DNA of 64,000 nucleotides from 55-13 sp964501275 (GCA_964501275.1 CAZCSP010000002.1:62001-126000); one strand, 5' to 3'; counted from the first letter of the stretch, positions 16,207 to 26,048 are shown. Numbers and translations are program-made. The notes: generated by a model from the letters alone, not told the origin.

Positions 16207-18714
16207 CTATCTTCCCGCGCGCTGGGCTTCGAAGGCGAGCTTGCGCTTCAATAGAATCCAAACTTCGTTGGCCAACAGGTTGACCTCGCTCCCCGGCAGG
16301 GCCGACTCCTGCTTTTGGGCGGTTTCCATGGACCGGGTTCCACCTGCGTCACTCGATGTGCCGCCGGGGGAGGCGGTGGAGGTCTGTACGGCCATTGCTT
16401 CGCTATCCGACTTTGGCACAGAGACCGGCTTAGGCGGGGCGATCAGCATCTGCGGTGGCTTCAGCGAACTGCCCGCCTGCATTCCCGACGGCTCGGGGGC
16501 TTTCGGAGGCAGGACCTCAGATCGGGCCGCCCCCTTCTTCGGCTGGCTGACCGGTCGGGGCATTTGGGATTGCGGCTTCATCGCGCTCGGCATCGGCGTC
16601 GAGGGCATCGTCGCCTCGGGTATCGACGGACTGGCGGGGGAAGCCGAAGGCATCGACTGGGCCGCGGGCATCGAGGGTGGACTACTGGTGGGCTTCTCCG
16701 GCGCGACGGTGATCGACGGGCTGACCCGCATCATGGGCGATGCTCCCGGCCCTTGGGGCGCCGTCGCCGATTGACCACCCGAACCAGGCGCCTCACCGAC
16801 CATTGAAGGAGGCGTCGGGATCGAGGGCCGGAATCCGATGGGTGCGCTGGCAACGGTCGGGACGGACGTAGATGCAGACGGCGCGGCGGAGCTGGAAGGA
16901 AGGCTCCCCAGACCGGGCGTTGATGCTGGGGCGAACCTGGAGACGGGGGCCGATGATTGGGAGCCACCCCCAAGAGCGGAGATCGAGGGTCGAGTCAGGG
17001 GGTTTGGGGCGAAAGTGCGGGACAAGGGTGAGAAGGGAACCCTCGATGCCGATCCGACCATGCCCCCCACCGGACCGCTTGCCCCGACTCCACCCGTGAT
17101 CGGCCCTCGGGTAGACAGGAGCCCGGCCAAGAGCGATCCGGCGCGGGCATAGTCGGGAGTTGCGCCACGCCACGCCCCAGTATCCGGCTTGGCTTCGACT
17201 CCATAGAACCCTCCAAGCATGCCACTGCGGATACCGGCGAACGTCACCGGCGAGATCAACGGGGCGCGGGGCATGAATTCGGTCGAGATGCTCGCCTTCA
17301 CCTGCTGGTCCAAGTCCGGGCTGGTGTTGAGGTGGGGCGAAAGGTAGATGGGCAGGCCGAAGAAGTCGACAAACCGCATTCGCCTTTGGGGTTCCTCGGA
17401 AGCGAGGTTGAAATTGTCCTGGGGAAGATCATCGGTCGCCAATCCCGCTTGCGCCCGTCGCTGACGGTTGAGCGGATTGAGGGGGATCAGCGGGGTGAGG
17501 GTTGCGGGGAGGAGGCGAACAGGGGGAGTCCCTCCTTCGTAGTCCACCGCCATCTGCACCGACTTCCGCCCATCCACCTTGGCCTGCGGCCCGTAGCCCT
17601 GCGAGGCCAAACTCTCGGCGAATCTGGGCTCCAGTTTCAGATTGACGGCTCCGCCGGTCAACTGCCGCGGGTGCAATGCAGGATAGAGGACCCTCGATCC
17701 CTCTGGCAACGACTTGGCAACGGTTTGCAGAGTCTGGTAGTCCACCTGCCCCGCGCCCTTTGCCATATCTTTCCAATCAAAGGACAGACCAACCGTTGCC
17801 CCTTGCCCGACATCCGGGCTAACTTGGAGCGGCGGCGCGACCAGGGTGATCTGGCCATAGAGCATATCGGCGACCCGATCCGGGGAAGCCTCGACTCCCA
17901 TCCCACCGACCACCGACCGGGGATCGAGCTGATTCTGCAGGCCCATCTGGGACAAGGCCCCCATAGCGCCAATCGCCCCGATCTTGCCCCAATCGGGACC
18001 AGAGCGTTGAGGAGCTTCCATGGGGGATTCGGCAGGCTGGCTTCGCTGAACGGCAAGCTCGGGCATCAGGTCCTTGCGCATCGGCTCGTTCCATACCGGA
18101 GACATCGGGACGCCCTTGTCGACGAATTCATTGCCGAACGCCTGGGCGGCGAGGCCGTTTGTCAGGTACTGGGGCGCAGCCTGCTCCGGGCTCCCCTGCT
18201 CTTTGGCGGTCTCAACCGCATCCGCCATGGATTGCTGAGTCAGGTGGAGATTGGCGAGAAGGAGGCCGCCGTTGTAATTCTTGGCAAAAACCTGCGCCCG
18301 ACTCGCTGAAGCCTGGAGCCGCGACTGGGGCATTTCACGCCGCGCCCGCTTGGTTTCCGACTTGAAGATCGCTTTCCAAAGGTGGATGTTGATGTCCGGC
18401 TCGTCGGGTAGAACCTCCAGAGCAGGTTCTCGCGAGCCTTCCGACCCCGCCTCATCGGCGTCGTTTTTTTTTGCCAACGACTTCTCGAGCTCCTGGGACA
18501 GAGCCATCTCGGGAGGGACGGCTTCTTTCCGATCGACGTGCAACCAATCCACGAAATCGGAAATATGCGAAACGGAGATGTCATGGCGATCCCAAATGTC
18601 GCCGACATCAACCTTCGCGCCCAACTCGTGGTGCTTTTGGATTTCGCCCAAGAAGCCCGCGATCTTCATCACGGATGCCGGGGGCTTCAGATCGTGCTTC
18701 TCGGACGCAGACAT
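16207..18714 (-). CDS. 835-aa Pro/Ser-rich CIS-associated protein of unknown function
   Basis: I do not recognise the whole protein. Residues 1-160 are charged and helical, residues ~160-480 are mixed, and ~480-800 are a disordered Pro/Ser/Ala-rich linker. The last ~25 residues (LANEVWILLKRKLAFEAQ) form an amphipathic helix resembling the C-terminus of the 98-aa protein encoded upstream in the train. Its ATG overlaps the tube gene stop at 18714, so it is translated with the structural genes. Candidates are an assembly factor or a tube or cap accessory. A run of nine A residues in the coding strand near 18475 could cause slippage. Confidence 0.6.
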   Translation of the reverse strand: MSASEKHDLKPPASVMKIAGFLGEIQKHHELGAKVDVGDIWDRHDISVSHISDFVDWLHVDRKEAVPPEMALSQELEKSLAKKNDADEAGSEGSREPALEVLPDEPDINIHLWKAIFKSETKRARREMPQSRLQASASRAQVFAKNYNGGLLLANLHLTQQSMADAVETAKEQGSPEQAAPQYLTNGLAAQAFGNEFVDKGVPMSPVWNEPMRKDLMPELAVQRSQPAESPMEAPQRSGPDWGKIGAIGAMGALSQMGLQNQLDPRSVVGGMGVEASPDRVADMLYGQITLVAPPLQVSPDVGQGATVGLSFDWKDMAKGAGQVDYQTLQTVAKSLPEGSRVLYPALHPRQLTGGAVNLKLEPRFAESLASQGYGPQAKVDGRKSVQMAVDYEGGTPPVRLLPATLTPLIPLNPLNRQRRAQAGLATDDLPQDNFNLASEEPQRRMRFVDFFGLPIYLSPHLNTSPDLDQQVKASISTEFMPRAPLISPVTFAGIRSGMLGGFYGVEAKPDTGAWRGATPDYARAGSLLAGLLSTRGPITGGVGASGPVGGMVGSASRVPFSPLSRTFAPNPLTRPSISALGGGSQSSAPVSRFAPASTPGLGSLPSSSAAPSASTSVPTVASAPIGFRPSIPTPPSMVGEAPGSGGQSATAPQGPGASPMMRVSPSITVAPEKPTSSPPSMPAAQSMPSASPASPSIPEATMPSTPMPSAMKPQSQMPRPVSQPKKGAARSEVLPPKAPEPSGMQAGSSLKPPQMLIAPPKPVSVPKSDSEAMAVQTSTASPGGTSSDAGGTRSMETAQKQESALPGSEVNLLANEVWILLKRKLAFEAQRAGR

Positions 18715-19187
18715 TAGCGGTTGGACCTCGTTACCAAGCCTTCATGAGCGAACTCCAGCGACTCGATGGCAACGGCTCCTGCGCTGGCTTTCAACTCGGG
18801 GCCAGTCCACTTGACCGGGTAGGCGTTCATCAAGTGGTACTTCATCACGGGCTTGCCGTCCGGGTTGTAGACCGTGATGGTGACGTTCTTCCGCTTGTGG
18901 GCGCCATTGGAACCCTGGGCGTACCAGTCCATGGTATCGCAATACCACTTGAACAGGTCCTCGCCTGGGTCGAGCCCGCGCTTGAGGGTGATGTTGGAGT
19001 ACTTGGTACGGACCGGGAGCTTGTGGGTGTAGGTGTTGAGTCCACCTTCCATGTACTCGTAGGTTTCGGTCTCCATGGTGATGGCCGAGCACTCGTCGAA
19101 GCTCGCCACCTCCAACCCATCGATCTCCACCCAGAAGCTGAGTCCAATAAACGCGTCTTTCCCTTTCCTTTCGTCAGTGCTTGCCAT
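18714..19187 (-). CDS. T4 gp19-like tail tube protein, second copy
   Basis: The 157-aa protein matches the gp19-type tube family: FWVEIDGLEVASFDECSAI, the KYSNITLKRGLDP segment, NVTITVYNPDGKPVMKYHL, and the closing AIESLEFAHEGL. Such proteins stack as hexamers to form the inner tube. A second tube gene lies at 26641-27075 with a shorter sequence, as in Afp1/Afp5 arrangements where one copy makes the main tube and the other the baseplate-proximal ring. The site GAGG lies 8 nt before the ATG. Confidence 0.92.
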   Translation of the reverse strand: MASTDERKGKDAFIGLSFWVEIDGLEVASFDECSAITMETETYEYMEGGLNTYTHKLPVRTKYSNITLKRGLDPGEDLFKWYCDTMDWYAQGSNGAHKRKNVTITVYNPDGKPVMKYHLMNAYPVKWTGPELKASAGAVAIESLEFAHEGLVTRSNR

Positions 19188-19275
19188 GCGTTTTCCTCGA
19201 TGTCTCTCCTTCCGTCAATTCTATGATAGTACACGTCCCGGCGAGAAATGCCGTCACCTTCGTTAGGGAGTTCAT
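19174..19275 (-). CDS. Possible 33-aa coupled micro-ORF
   Basis: An ATG at 19275 overlaps the stop of the DUF4157 gene as ATGA, and the reading frame closes 14 nt inside the tube gene. It would encode 33 residues (opening MNSLTKVTAFLAGTC). The geometry would couple translation from the large gene to the tube gene. The tube gene has its own GAGG site, so this may be accidental. No family is recognised. Confidence 0.25.
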   Translation of the reverse strand: MNSLTKVTAFLAGTCTIIELTEGETSRKTHGKH

Positions 19276-22200
19276 TTTGGCTTCTTGCCCTCCACTCCCT
19301 TTGCCTGCAGATGCCTCTTCATGAGGTTGTCTTTGAGAACATCGAACTGCGATGCGTGGTTCTTCCATGCCTCGTCTTGCACAGTGTCATTGCTCATAGG
19401 AGCGGCATTGTAAAAGTTGACCGGCTTCCAGCGTCCCTCCGGCGTCACAAACCCATCGACGGGGCCGACGTAATAGTAGCCCTGTTCGAAGATGGACTTG
19501 CAGTAGCTATCCACATCGACGAAGGTCTCGGGCTTGATGTTCTCAGCATTTTTCATCATGTCGGCCTTGTTGCCATATTGAGAGCTCACTTGTTCATCAG
19601 GGATGTTCCCCGGTGACTTATAGGCGTCGGCGTAACCGCCCTTGACGACATCGGTGGCGAAGGCCAGTTTGTCCTTGCCCATGTCGATCTTGCCATGCAC
19701 TTTCGGGCCGAAGCCTGATTTTTCGGCAGCGAGAGCTGCGCCCAACTGTTGCTCAAACTTCGCCCGGTCGTCGACGCTCATCACGGTAATGAAGACTTCC
19801 GTCTTGAGGCCGGGGATGGTGCCAATGAACATACCGATGCCTTCTTTGGCTTTTTCCGTACTGAAGCCCGCGCTTTGAACGGCGTTCTGCGGACCGACGG
19901 TTGCGGTCGGCTTCTTGCCATCCTTCTCCATCATCTTGTCCACGGCCTTGGCGGTGGCGACGGCGGCGGCAGGCAAAGCCGCGCCTTTCTTGAGATCGGG
20001 CGGCGGCGGAGTGTACGCATTTTGTCCATACTGCTTGGGAGCATCAGGTACAGACCCAGGCGCTTTGGGCGCTTTAACCGGCTCGGGCTTCCAACCGCCC
20101 GCCGGATTCTTCTGGGCGGCTTCGCGCATCTTGGGAAGTGAACTGTCCACCTCTTTGCGAAACAGGTCGTACTGATCGAGCAGCCATTTGCCATCGACGG
20201 CCGCTTCCAACGCCTCGTCGGCAGGAGTGACGCCCGGCAGGTGCCCCGTCTCCATATGGGCCGACCTGGCCCGCTTGTAGATGTAGGTGGACAGGTTCTC
20301 AAAATAGGTCAGCCCCGGGGACTTGACTCCGGCCTTGTTTGCCGCACCTGCGTAGCGGTTGATGTACTTGAACAGCTCATACTCTCTGCACGCTTTGAGG
20401 ATGTCGCCGCCAGAATCGTGAATCACGTGCCGGATCATCTCCAACTGGGAGAGAGCACTGGTATAGGCTTCGGCGTTGGTGAGCGGCCCGCCCTTGACTG
20501 CGGCAGGCGAGATGTAGGCTTCCTTGGTGAGGAAGTTTGCCTCCATTTGCAACTCGGTGATCTGTTCCGCTTTGGCGGCTCGTTGGGGAGAGTTGGCGGG
20601 AAGCGCCTCCAGGTCCTTGATCTTCGAGTCGATATCGCGGAGCAATGCATCTCGACCCTTGTTCTTGACGGCATCGCCAACTGCTTTGAGGTCCTCTATG
20701 CTGTGCTTCACCCCCGCCGCCCGCATCAGGTCCTCGACTTGCGCGACCGCGGCGGGATCGCCGCCCGCGTGTTCCAGCATCTTGGCGAAGTTCAGCTTCT
20801 CGGACTTCTCCGTCACCTTTGCCATAATCGCGGCTCTGCGCGCGGGAGGGACCGCCGCCAGCGCCTGTTCCACTGACATGAGCTGGGACTTGTCGGTGTA
20901 GAAGTTCATCAGCAGGGCTTCGCTCCAATTTGCCCCATACTTGCTCGCCATCTGAGCCTCAAGCTCGATCACCCGCTCGCCGGCGCCCTTGCCTTCGAAC
21001 CCCTTCACGTTGATGTCAAAGTCACTGATGATCTCGGTAGAGGCGTTGTCCAGTGGTTTGGCTCCCTCGGGCAGGCCGTCAATGATCTTTTGGCGCCACG
21101 CGCCGATGTTCTCAGCCATCTTGGCGGCATCCTCGCCGCCGTTGGTGAGGGAGCCCATCATCCCTTTCCAGTTGCCGTACTCTGCTACGAACGATTGGAT
21201 CGCCGCGCTGTCGTTTTTCAGGATCGCCACCGCGCGGGCAGAAGTTCCCTCCAGGAGTTCGGTGGCCAGCTTCGCCTGCTTTACCACCGACTCGGTGCCT
21301 GAAGTGCCCTTCTTGGCCGATTCGAGCAGGCGAGCCACGAAATCGTCTTCCGACATCGCCAGACCCTTGGTTCCCTTGTAGGCGTCTCGGGCCGCTTCTT
21401 CCAACTCCCGAAGTGCTTTTGCCTCGGTGGTATTCATCGCTCGTCGGGCGATGCTTGCCAGCTTTCCAAAGGCGCCCACTGCCCCGGCTACATCCAACCC
21501 CGCACCGATCAGTTCCACGGCCAGCCAGAACAGGCTTGGCTCGTCTTTGGAGATGAGCCGGGCCTGGTCCAGAGATGAGTTCACGGCGGCCGACTTGAAC
21601 ATATAATCGTCGACCGCCTTGGCGGCGCTGTAGACGCTGAGGCCCGCCGACCCGATCATCGCCACGGCGGCCAAACCGCCGGTCGCAACCATCGCGGTAA
21701 CCGCCAGCGCGATGGCGGCCGCCGCTTGGAGAATGGCCCAGAACTTGGCGTCCTCCGCCTTCGCCTTTTGGGTTTCGTCGATGGTTTTGGCCGCCCCTTC
21801 GCCTTCGCGGACCCCAAGCTGCTTGCGGGTCATGGAGACCATCTCCGGCAGCTCCCAGAACTTCTTAGGAGACATCTCGTCCTGGGCATAACGGATGTCC
21901 TTCTCGACATCCTCAAAGTGATGGAAAAGCTTTAGCTCCAAATCCCCTGCATTCTTCTCGTCGAGAACCATATCGGGATTGAAGTCGCGACCCAGTAGAA
22001 GCGGGTGTTTATCGCCGTGGGCTTGCCGAATCTTTGAGAAGCGTTTATAGCCATCGACCACGGCAGCTTTCGCTTTTTCGTCAACCTTGCTGACGATAAC
22101 CTCGGTTACCGAGTCAAGATTTCCATAGTGCGGTTTATTGGTACGGGCGCCAATCGCCAGCCAGTGGTAGTGGTCCAAGGAGCCATAGATGGTGGCGATA

Positions 22201-25200
22201 TAGGCATCCATCGCCTTCTTGACCTCTTGGGCCGATGTTCGGATCGAGTTGATCGGGGCGTCCGGGTCGGCCTTGTCGCGCGAGAGGTAGCGCTTCTTTT
22301 GCTGGAGAACGATCTGGAGATTCTCGGCCAGCATGTACTTGACGATGTCGACGCCCTTGTTCTCGAAGGCAGAGACGAAGTCCTTCTTAAGTTGCTCGAA
22401 CTCTTGATACGAGTTGATGTCGTATTCTTTGAGCTTGGCTTCGATGGCCGCACGGTCGCTCTCGTATATGTCGCCGGAGTAGCGAGGCATCGAGCCACCC
22501 CTGGGTCCGAGATCAGCTGCCGAGTTCTCGTATTCGTCTTGACGCTGCTTCCGCTTGCTGGCGGAGATCATGTCGTCGACATGTTCGCGCACCAGCAGTT
22601 TGCGGATCATATCCTTGTCCTGTGCGCTGGGCGTGATCTTGAGAATGCGCGCCATGACCTCCGGATCGACCTTCTTGGGCGGTTCGGGCGCTTGCTCTTG
22701 ACTTGGGTCGCCGAGTTTCCTTTGCAGGACGTGAGTAGCGGGGGCGAGGACTTCCTCGGGCTGAATGGTATTGGGCGAGGTTGGGTTGGCGGCTTCTACG
22801 GCGGCGACGATCGCTTCAGCCCACTGGTCGATGATCTCGGCATCCGATGAGTCCTCCAAGTCGATCTGGATATCAACGGTCACCTCGTCGAGGCGGGTTG
22901 GCCTTTGGCGTGGGCGGGTGGAGAGGATTTGGCCGGCTTTGGCAAGCGCCCTCATGCTCAGACCATCTAAACGATTTTGAACCCCGGTAGAAACCGGCTC
23001 GTCGTCGGCGGGTTCGTAGGTTCGGATATAGCGACCCACCCTTAGTCCCTGGCCATACGCGAGGTTTGAGGCGACTCGTTCGCCCACCTCTTGTGCCTCT
23101 TGCTCCATGTCGTCGCCGCCGGTTGGGGTGGCGAAGCGCATTTTGCTTCCCACCATGCCCATCTGCTGGGCGACGTGAGTGGCTTCGTGAGCGAGTAGTC
23201 CCAGGCCTTTGGCGCTCCGGGGATCGTACTTCCCTTCGGCAAAGAAGATGTCGCGGCCAATGGTGAAGGCTTCGGCGTTCAGCGACTTGGCGGCGGCCTG
23301 GGCGGTGGGGCCGGTGTGGAGGCGTACGGATGTGAGATCGAAGCCCAGGTGCGGAGTTAAGTCGGCTCGGGTTGCGGGGTCGAGGGGCGCGCCCGAGCCT
23401 CCCGCTTGGGTGAGCTTATCCTGGAAGACCTTGGCGTCCTCCGGAGCCGATGTCTCGGCGTCCTTCTTCTGGGGCTTGGGAATGTTTGCTTTGGCCAGCG
23501 GCTGGGCGTTTGCCGTGGTCTTTTTGCCCGCGAACTTCGGCTCTTCCTCTTTGGTTGCAGGCTTCGTGGCTTCTGCCGCCTTTTTGGCGTCCTTTGCGGC
23601 GGGGGAAGCGTTTGGTTTGGGCTTGGCGGCCTCGGGCTTTTCCGAGGCGTTGGGCTTGGGTTTGTTTTCCTCGGGTTTTTGGGCGGCAACGGGGGTGGGT
23701 GCGGCGGCGGTGGAGTCGGCCTCTTTCTTGGTCGGCTTGGATTTCTTTTCGACCTTTGGAAGACTGGCGCCGGCTTTGACTTGGGAATCGGGCTTGGGGG
23801 CGGGCTTGGGCTTTGGTTTGGGTTTGGGCTTCTCCTCAGATTGGTGGGAGGCGGGTTTGTCGCCCTTGGGGGCTGGAGGGGCGGCGACGGACGTCGTGTT
23901 GGAATGGAAGGTGGCAGTGGCGGGTGTCGAGGGTTTCTCGGCCTCGGCGGGAGGCGTGGGGGGAGGGGGGGCGGCACCAGCGGCGGCTCCGGCGGTGGGC
24001 GAAGCGTTGGCTCTGGCTGCGGCCTGTCCGGCATTGACGCCTGCGCTTGGTGCGGTTGGAGGCGTGGCTCCGACCCGGCCTGCGGCAGGCGAGTTGTTTG
24101 CGGCGGCTCCGGCTCGGCCTGCGGCGGGGGTGTTTTGTCTTGCTCCAACTGCGCCCGCTGCGGGGGGACGGTTTTGGCGGCGGACGTGGATCTGGTCGGG
24201 AGCAGCGGCTCCGTCTATCCCCGTGGCAGGAAGGGGGTCTTCTTCCTCCCTCTCTGGAACCGGGATTTCGCGGACATTGAAGCTTCTGGGGGGAGGGGGG
24301 GTGGCCGGGAGGGGATCGTGGTCCAAGAATCCGATCATCCTTCCCGCTTCGGCCGCAAACTCTCGGGCGGTGTCCCACACGATAATGTTCGCATCAGTGG
24401 CGGTTCCCATCGCTTCGCCCACGGTATCGGTTAGCTGTTCGACGCCCAGGGTTCGGGCTGTGGCCGTAATGGCTTCGGCGTGGTGCAGGACCCGCATCTC
24501 CAGGCGAACGCCCTGGGCACGGAGAAACTCTTCCGCCATGGTCCGGGTCTCGACCATACTCCTTCGCCAGGCGGCATTGTGGCCACGCTGGACGCCCAGC
24601 CACTCACTTGCGGCCGTCACTCCGGTGTGGACGCCCATGGCCAGGGCGACGGCATCGCTAATCCGGCGCTGGGCAAAACTCATCACGTCTTCTGGACGGG
24701 AGATCGCTTCGTGTTCGAACTCGGTGGCCAGTTGGTAGACCGCGGAGATGGCCTCGGTGGACCAGCGCTCCGCATCCTCCGCGCTTCGAATGGAAAGGCC
24801 GCCCCGCACTCGTTCCGTAGCAAAATCTGCGATGGACGCCGCTCTCTGTCGAGCCCAATCCTGTACGGCGTAGGTTCCTTCGGAGACGCTGTCGCGCAAC
24901 TCCCGTCCCCGCCGCGTGGTGTCTTCTGCCTGGCTGATCAGCAGTCGTCCATATCGTTCGGCATCCAGTACCGTCCGCTCGTAGAGCTCTCGCGAGTCGT
25001 TGTAGACCCTCTGACCCAGTTCTTCCGCCTCAAGGGCGGCGGCTTCCAGTTCTTCTTCGATCTCCAGAGCGAACTCTTCGATGTGTTCGGCGACGACTCG
25101 GGGCAACGTGCGGCGACGTTCGCGGAAACGGAGCATATAGCGGCGGATCGAGGCGCTACGCTCCCTGGCTCGGTGCAAAATCTCCTCGCCCGATCCCACC

Positions 25201-25736
25201 AGTTCCAGAGCTTCGGCGGGGATCTGAGCGATTTCGCTCGCGATGTCCTCCGCCACGCGAAAGGCTCGATCCACTTCTGAGTCAATCCGGACGGCGGAGT
25301 CACGGACCACGCTCTCTAGGAATTCGAGAGTGCGGTTGGTCGTCTCTCGGGCCCGGTTCACCATCGTGTCGATGGACTCGTTGGTGACCTGCATCAGACG
25401 GCGGACGATCTGCTCCACCAGGTCGGCGGTTTCCGAGCCGATGCCCCGCAAGGTTCTCTCGCCGATCTCTGCGCCTCGCGTGACGATTCGTCCGCCCGCA
25501 TCGATGATCGGCTCGACCAGTCGTGCCCCGGTTTCTGCAAGGCGGCCGCCGTTTTCAACAAGGGGTTCGGCGGCCCGTCGCCCGCCATCGACCACGATTT
25601 CGCCCGCCCGCCTTCCCAGGTCGACGGCCCGTCCACCCACCGCCTCGCCCGTCGCCACGATCGGCTCTGCCATGCGCCAGGCGCGGTCCGTGATTTCGGA
25701 GATGCTGGGGATTGGGGGAAGGACGGGTATCGGCAT
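19272..25736 (-). CDS. Giant DUF4157 protein, putative CIS payload
   Basis: The 2154-aa protein has an N-terminal region (1-420) of long helices, a Lys/Pro/Ala-rich linker (~500-770), and a DUF4157 domain (~780-880) with DLTSVRLHTGPTAQ and the zinc-protease-like LLAHEATHVAQQ near residue 850. A long C-terminal part includes hydrophobic helices at ~1330-1366 (AIALAVTAMVATGGLAAVAM) and a second hydrophobic patch. DUF4157 is a known eCIS-associated domain, often in or before toxins. The C-terminal ~700 residues show no motif I can name. Length, helices and hydrophobic patches also recall tape-measure proteins. It sits between the 98-aa gene and the second tube gene. Confidence 0.8.
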   Translation of the reverse strand: MPIPVLPPIPSISEITDRAWRMAEPIVATGEAVGGRAVDLGRRAGEIVVDGGRRAAEPLVENGGRLAETGARLVEPIIDAGGRIVTRGAEIGERTLRGIGSETADLVEQIVRRLMQVTNESIDTMVNRARETTNRTLEFLESVVRDSAVRIDSEVDRAFRVAEDIASEIAQIPAEALELVGSGEEILHRARERSASIRRYMLRFRERRRTLPRVVAEHIEEFALEIEEELEAAALEAEELGQRVYNDSRELYERTVLDAERYGRLLISQAEDTTRRGRELRDSVSEGTYAVQDWARQRAASIADFATERVRGGLSIRSAEDAERWSTEAISAVYQLATEFEHEAISRPEDVMSFAQRRISDAVALAMGVHTGVTAASEWLGVQRGHNAAWRRSMVETRTMAEEFLRAQGVRLEMRVLHHAEAITATARTLGVEQLTDTVGEAMGTATDANIIVWDTAREFAAEAGRMIGFLDHDPLPATPPPPRSFNVREIPVPEREEEDPLPATGIDGAAAPDQIHVRRQNRPPAAGAVGARQNTPAAGRAGAAANNSPAAGRVGATPPTAPSAGVNAGQAAARANASPTAGAAAGAAPPPPTPPAEAEKPSTPATATFHSNTTSVAAPPAPKGDKPASHQSEEKPKPKPKPKPAPKPDSQVKAGASLPKVEKKSKPTKKEADSTAAAPTPVAAQKPEENKPKPNASEKPEAAKPKPNASPAAKDAKKAAEATKPATKEEEPKFAGKKTTANAQPLAKANIPKPQKKDAETSAPEDAKVFQDKLTQAGGSGAPLDPATRADLTPHLGFDLTSVRLHTGPTAQAAAKSLNAEAFTIGRDIFFAEGKYDPRSAKGLGLLAHEATHVAQQMGMVGSKMRFATPTGGDDMEQEAQEVGERVASNLAYGQGLRVGRYIRTYEPADDEPVSTGVQNRLDGLSMRALAKAGQILSTRPRQRPTRLDEVTVDIQIDLEDSSDAEIIDQWAEAIVAAVEAANPTSPNTIQPEEVLAPATHVLQRKLGDPSQEQAPEPPKKVDPEVMARILKITPSAQDKDMIRKLLVREHVDDMISASKRKQRQDEYENSAADLGPRGGSMPRYSGDIYESDRAAIEAKLKEYDINSYQEFEQLKKDFVSAFENKGVDIVKYMLAENLQIVLQQKKRYLSRDKADPDAPINSIRTSAQEVKKAMDAYIATIYGSLDHYHWLAIGARTNKPHYGNLDSVTEVIVSKVDEKAKAAVVDGYKRFSKIRQAHGDKHPLLLGRDFNPDMVLDEKNAGDLELKLFHHFEDVEKDIRYAQDEMSPKKFWELPEMVSMTRKQLGVREGEGAAKTIDETQKAKAEDAKFWAILQAAAAIALAVTAMVATGGLAAVAMIGSAGLSVYSAAKAVDDYMFKSAAVNSSLDQARLISKDEPSLFWLAVELIGAGLDVAGAVGAFGKLASIARRAMNTTEAKALRELEEAARDAYKGTKGLAMSEDDFVARLLESAKKGTSGTESVVKQAKLATELLEGTSARAVAILKNDSAAIQSFVAEYGNWKGMMGSLTNGGEDAAKMAENIGAWRQKIIDGLPEGAKPLDNASTEIISDFDINVKGFEGKGAGERVIELEAQMASKYGANWSEALLMNFYTDKSQLMSVEQALAAVPPARRAAIMAKVTEKSEKLNFAKMLEHAGGDPAAVAQVEDLMRAAGVKHSIEDLKAVGDAVKNKGRDALLRDIDSKIKDLEALPANSPQRAAKAEQITELQMEANFLTKEAYISPAAVKGGPLTNAEAYTSALSQLEMIRHVIHDSGGDILKACREYELFKYINRYAGAANKAGVKSPGLTYFENLSTYIYKRARSAHMETGHLPGVTPADEALEAAVDGKWLLDQYDLFRKEVDSSLPKMREAAQKNPAGGWKPEPVKAPKAPGSVPDAPKQYGQNAYTPPPPDLKKGAALPAAAVATAKAVDKMMEKDGKKPTATVGPQNAVQSAGFSTEKAKEGIGMFIGTIPGLKTEVFITVMSVDDRAKFEQQLGAALAAEKSGFGPKVHGKIDMGKDKLAFATDVVKGGYADAYKSPGNIPDEQVSSQYGNKADMMKNAENIKPETFVDVDSYCKSIFEQGYYYVGPVDGFVTPEGRWKPVNFYNAAPMSNDTVQDEAWKNHASQFDVLKDNLMKRHLQAKGVEGKKPK

Positions 25737-25746
25737 GGTCAGCCCC

Positions 25747-26043
25747 CTAGTTCAACCCGCGACGCTTGGCGTCCCGGGCCTCTTCCACCATCAGTTGGTA
25801 GACCTTCTCCGCGACTTTGGCGGGGTCTACACCCTTACTTGAAATCTCTTTACGTTCGCCAATCCCCGACCCCTTGCCTTCGGTCCCCGTTTGGGATGGC
25901 GGCGCGGATGGGCCTTGCGCCGTCGGGAGGGCCTGCATGTGCAGGTAGGTAGGTTTCGCCGGCCCGGCATCTTTCCCCGTCGGGCTCGCGTTCTCCTTTT
26001 GCTTCACCGAAACTCGGCACCGTAGCGTTTTAATGAAAAGCAT
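25747..26043 (-). CDS. 98-aa CIS-associated protein with helical C-terminal motif
   Basis: The N-terminal ~20 residues are basic (LFIKTLRCRVSVKQKE), the middle is a Pro/Gly/Ser linker and the C-terminus is an amphipathic helix (VAEKVYQLMVEEARDAKR). The helix resembles the last residues of the 835-aa protein and short helical ends of proteins in other CIS loci. No good ribosome-binding site precedes ATG 26043, because the octamer array lies directly upstream. It is 11 bp before the DUF4157 gene and could be a loader or adaptor for it; that is inference. Confidence 0.55.
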   Translation of the reverse strand: MLFIKTLRCRVSVKQKENASPTGKDAGPAKPTYLHMQALPTAQGPSAPPSQTGTEGKGSGIGERKEISSKGVDPAKVAEKVYQLMVEEARDAKRRGLN

Positions 26044-26048
26044 TTTGG

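Noticed and set aside
16315..17152. Plus-strand open frames opposite the 835-aa gene
   Set aside because: Gly/Arg-rich shadow frames of a Pro/Ser-rich coding region without start sites or family features.
23209..24738. Plus-strand 509-aa open frame opposite the DUF4157 gene
   Set aside because: It is antisense to the Lys/Pro/Ala-rich linker, whose codon bias leaves the opposite strand open. Its Gly/Leu/Val-rich sequence has no family features.
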